NCBI GenBank assembly: GCA_029204225.1
Contig: CM055112.1
Coordinates: 42,227,176 to 42,291,175 of the forward strand
DNA: 64,000 bases
From: Diphasiastrum complanatum
Lineage: Eukaryota > Streptophyta > Lycopodiopsida > Lycopodiales > Lycopodiaceae
Reading direction: 5' to 3'
The notes under the pieces are model-generated. The model saw nothing but the letters and a program-made list of their open reading frames with translations. It ran no database searches and was not told the origin of the DNA. The translations under genes and the position numbers were made by a program. Below, in pieces: positions 62,990 through 64,000 of this stretch; the first letter of the stretch is position 1, and the number at the start of each line of letters is the position of its first letter.

Positions 62990-63940
62990 AGCGGGAGATT
63001 GAGAGAAATAGTGTGAAACAACTCCCGTTCGCAACAGGGACCAATGAATTAGTTCATACTCAAACAGATGAATGAGTACAATCCACCGAAGAGAATAAAT
63101 GGGTTGTGGAATTACTATAAAATAGTTTCAGTTATGAAGTTCAGTTTCATAATTTTGTATGATGACAGTGCAATATGATAATGCTATTCCTCAGGCGTCA
63201 AAGACAGCCATCGTCTGATCAGAAACTAAGGAGTCATAGACATCCATGTTCTGATTAGAGTGAGTGAACGAGCATAAGCATGTAGTAGGAAAATGTAATT
63301 GAAATCACAACACGCATACATCTACGTTAGACACATATGAGAAAGTGTTGCTGTTATATTACACTGAAGTCTTGAACAACATGAAATTGTTACAGCTTGA
63401 ATGTCGCGTACTTGGATGCTGAATATCTTTCGATCAGATGAATAAGTTTGCATCACGGAGCATCAAGGATTGATGCGAGATGGAGGTGTATTTATTACCA
63501 TCGTCCTTGTAATCACTAGAAATGTTTAACTAATCTATATTTACAAGACTAGTTTAACTTAATTATTTCTTGGTCGTGTACTTTTTAGATTTTTTAGAGT
63601 ACAACGACATCTGAATTGGTGTACGTGGCGACTTGAGATCGTTGACATGGACAAAAATGTCACATACTTCGCATTTCTTGGAAAAGCAGCTGGAGATGTT
63701 TCTCTCGTCGAAATAGAGCACCTTTGCACTTTTCGCATTCTACAAAGACACTAAGGTGTTGAAGAAAACCCGAAGGTGATGAAAGTGATGCCGAAATAAT
63801 CACAATTTTGCATTTGTGAAAGAGCGAAAAAACCGACAAAGGTTTACTTCTTCAAAATAGTTTGAAAAGGAGTCAGTGTCGGAAATTGAAAAATGCAAAC
63901 TGTGCGACAAACATTTTATTTCTGCAGACTGTTAGAAATC
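62990..63940 (-). mobile_element. LTR-like repeat family X, copy B
   Basis: Inverted relative to copy A at 14.76-15.72 kb and similar along nearly the whole length, for example CAGACGATGGCTGTCTTTGA (copy A strand) and CTCTTCGGTGGA. A TATA-like AATAAATACA lies on the - strand at 63,487-63,497. No coding sequence. Confidence 0.7.
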
Positions 63941-64000
63941 CTGATTTGTTAAAATCATTGAAGATGGCCAAGTTTTCAATGATCTTCAAACTCTTGAACT

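Overview
The window looks like nuclear DNA from a large-genome vascular plant (gymnosperm or fern scale rather than moss or Arabidopsis). The basis is one plastid-type host gene with introns up to 13 kb, those introns and the flanks filled with decayed Copia, Gypsy and LINE copies, and initiator-tRNA-Met primer sites typical of plant LTR retrotransposons. I cannot name the species, and nothing bacterial or organellar is seen.

Host gene. A trigger-factor-like chaperone gene (chloroplast type, TIG1-like) runs on the + strand from about 19,416 to 58,674. I resolve 13 coding exons with consistent phases, giving about 561 codons: a Ser/Thr/Pro-rich presequence, the ribosome-binding domain with GFRPGK, an FKBP-like PPIase domain and the helical C-terminal domain. 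Intron 10 is GC-AG. Exon 10 carries an apparent 1-nt deletion that stops the frame, so this copy is either a recent pseudogene or has a base error.

Left flank (1-19.4 kb). From left to right: a Copia LTR plus leader (-) with an 80-bp minisatellite; a Copia gag-PR-INT element (-, 1.8-4.4 kb); two truncated Copia elements (+, 5.4-7.8 and about 7.8-10.3 kb); a Gypsy-derived element (+, 10.3-14.4 kb) that keeps gag, protease and chromodomain but has a Trp-rich repeat tract where RT, RNase H and integrase should be; another LTR of the first family; then LTRs of a second family (called X here) and unrecognised DNA.

Introns. Intron 3 holds a Gypsy RT/RNase H remnant between LTRs. Intron 4 holds a tRNA-like SINE, a LINE RT piece, a Gypsy gag, a Gypsy RT-integrase and a duplicated Gypsy 3' end. 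Intron 7 holds a Gypsy gag-PR (-) and a LINE with an internal inversion. Intron 9 (13.2 kb) holds a complete but decayed Gypsy element with both LTRs (42,551-48,744), a second LINE, a coding-like fragment, a Copia LTR and leader bracketed by a perfect 37-bp repeat, and Gypsy and Copia fragments. Intron 11 begins with a CT microsatellite beside the splice donor.

Right flank (58.7-64 kb). A Copia element (-) with gag, protease and integrase and its 5' LTR, then another family-X LTR. All mobile-element reading frames are broken. The only candidate for a working gene is the chaperone, and that depends on the exon 10 frameshift.
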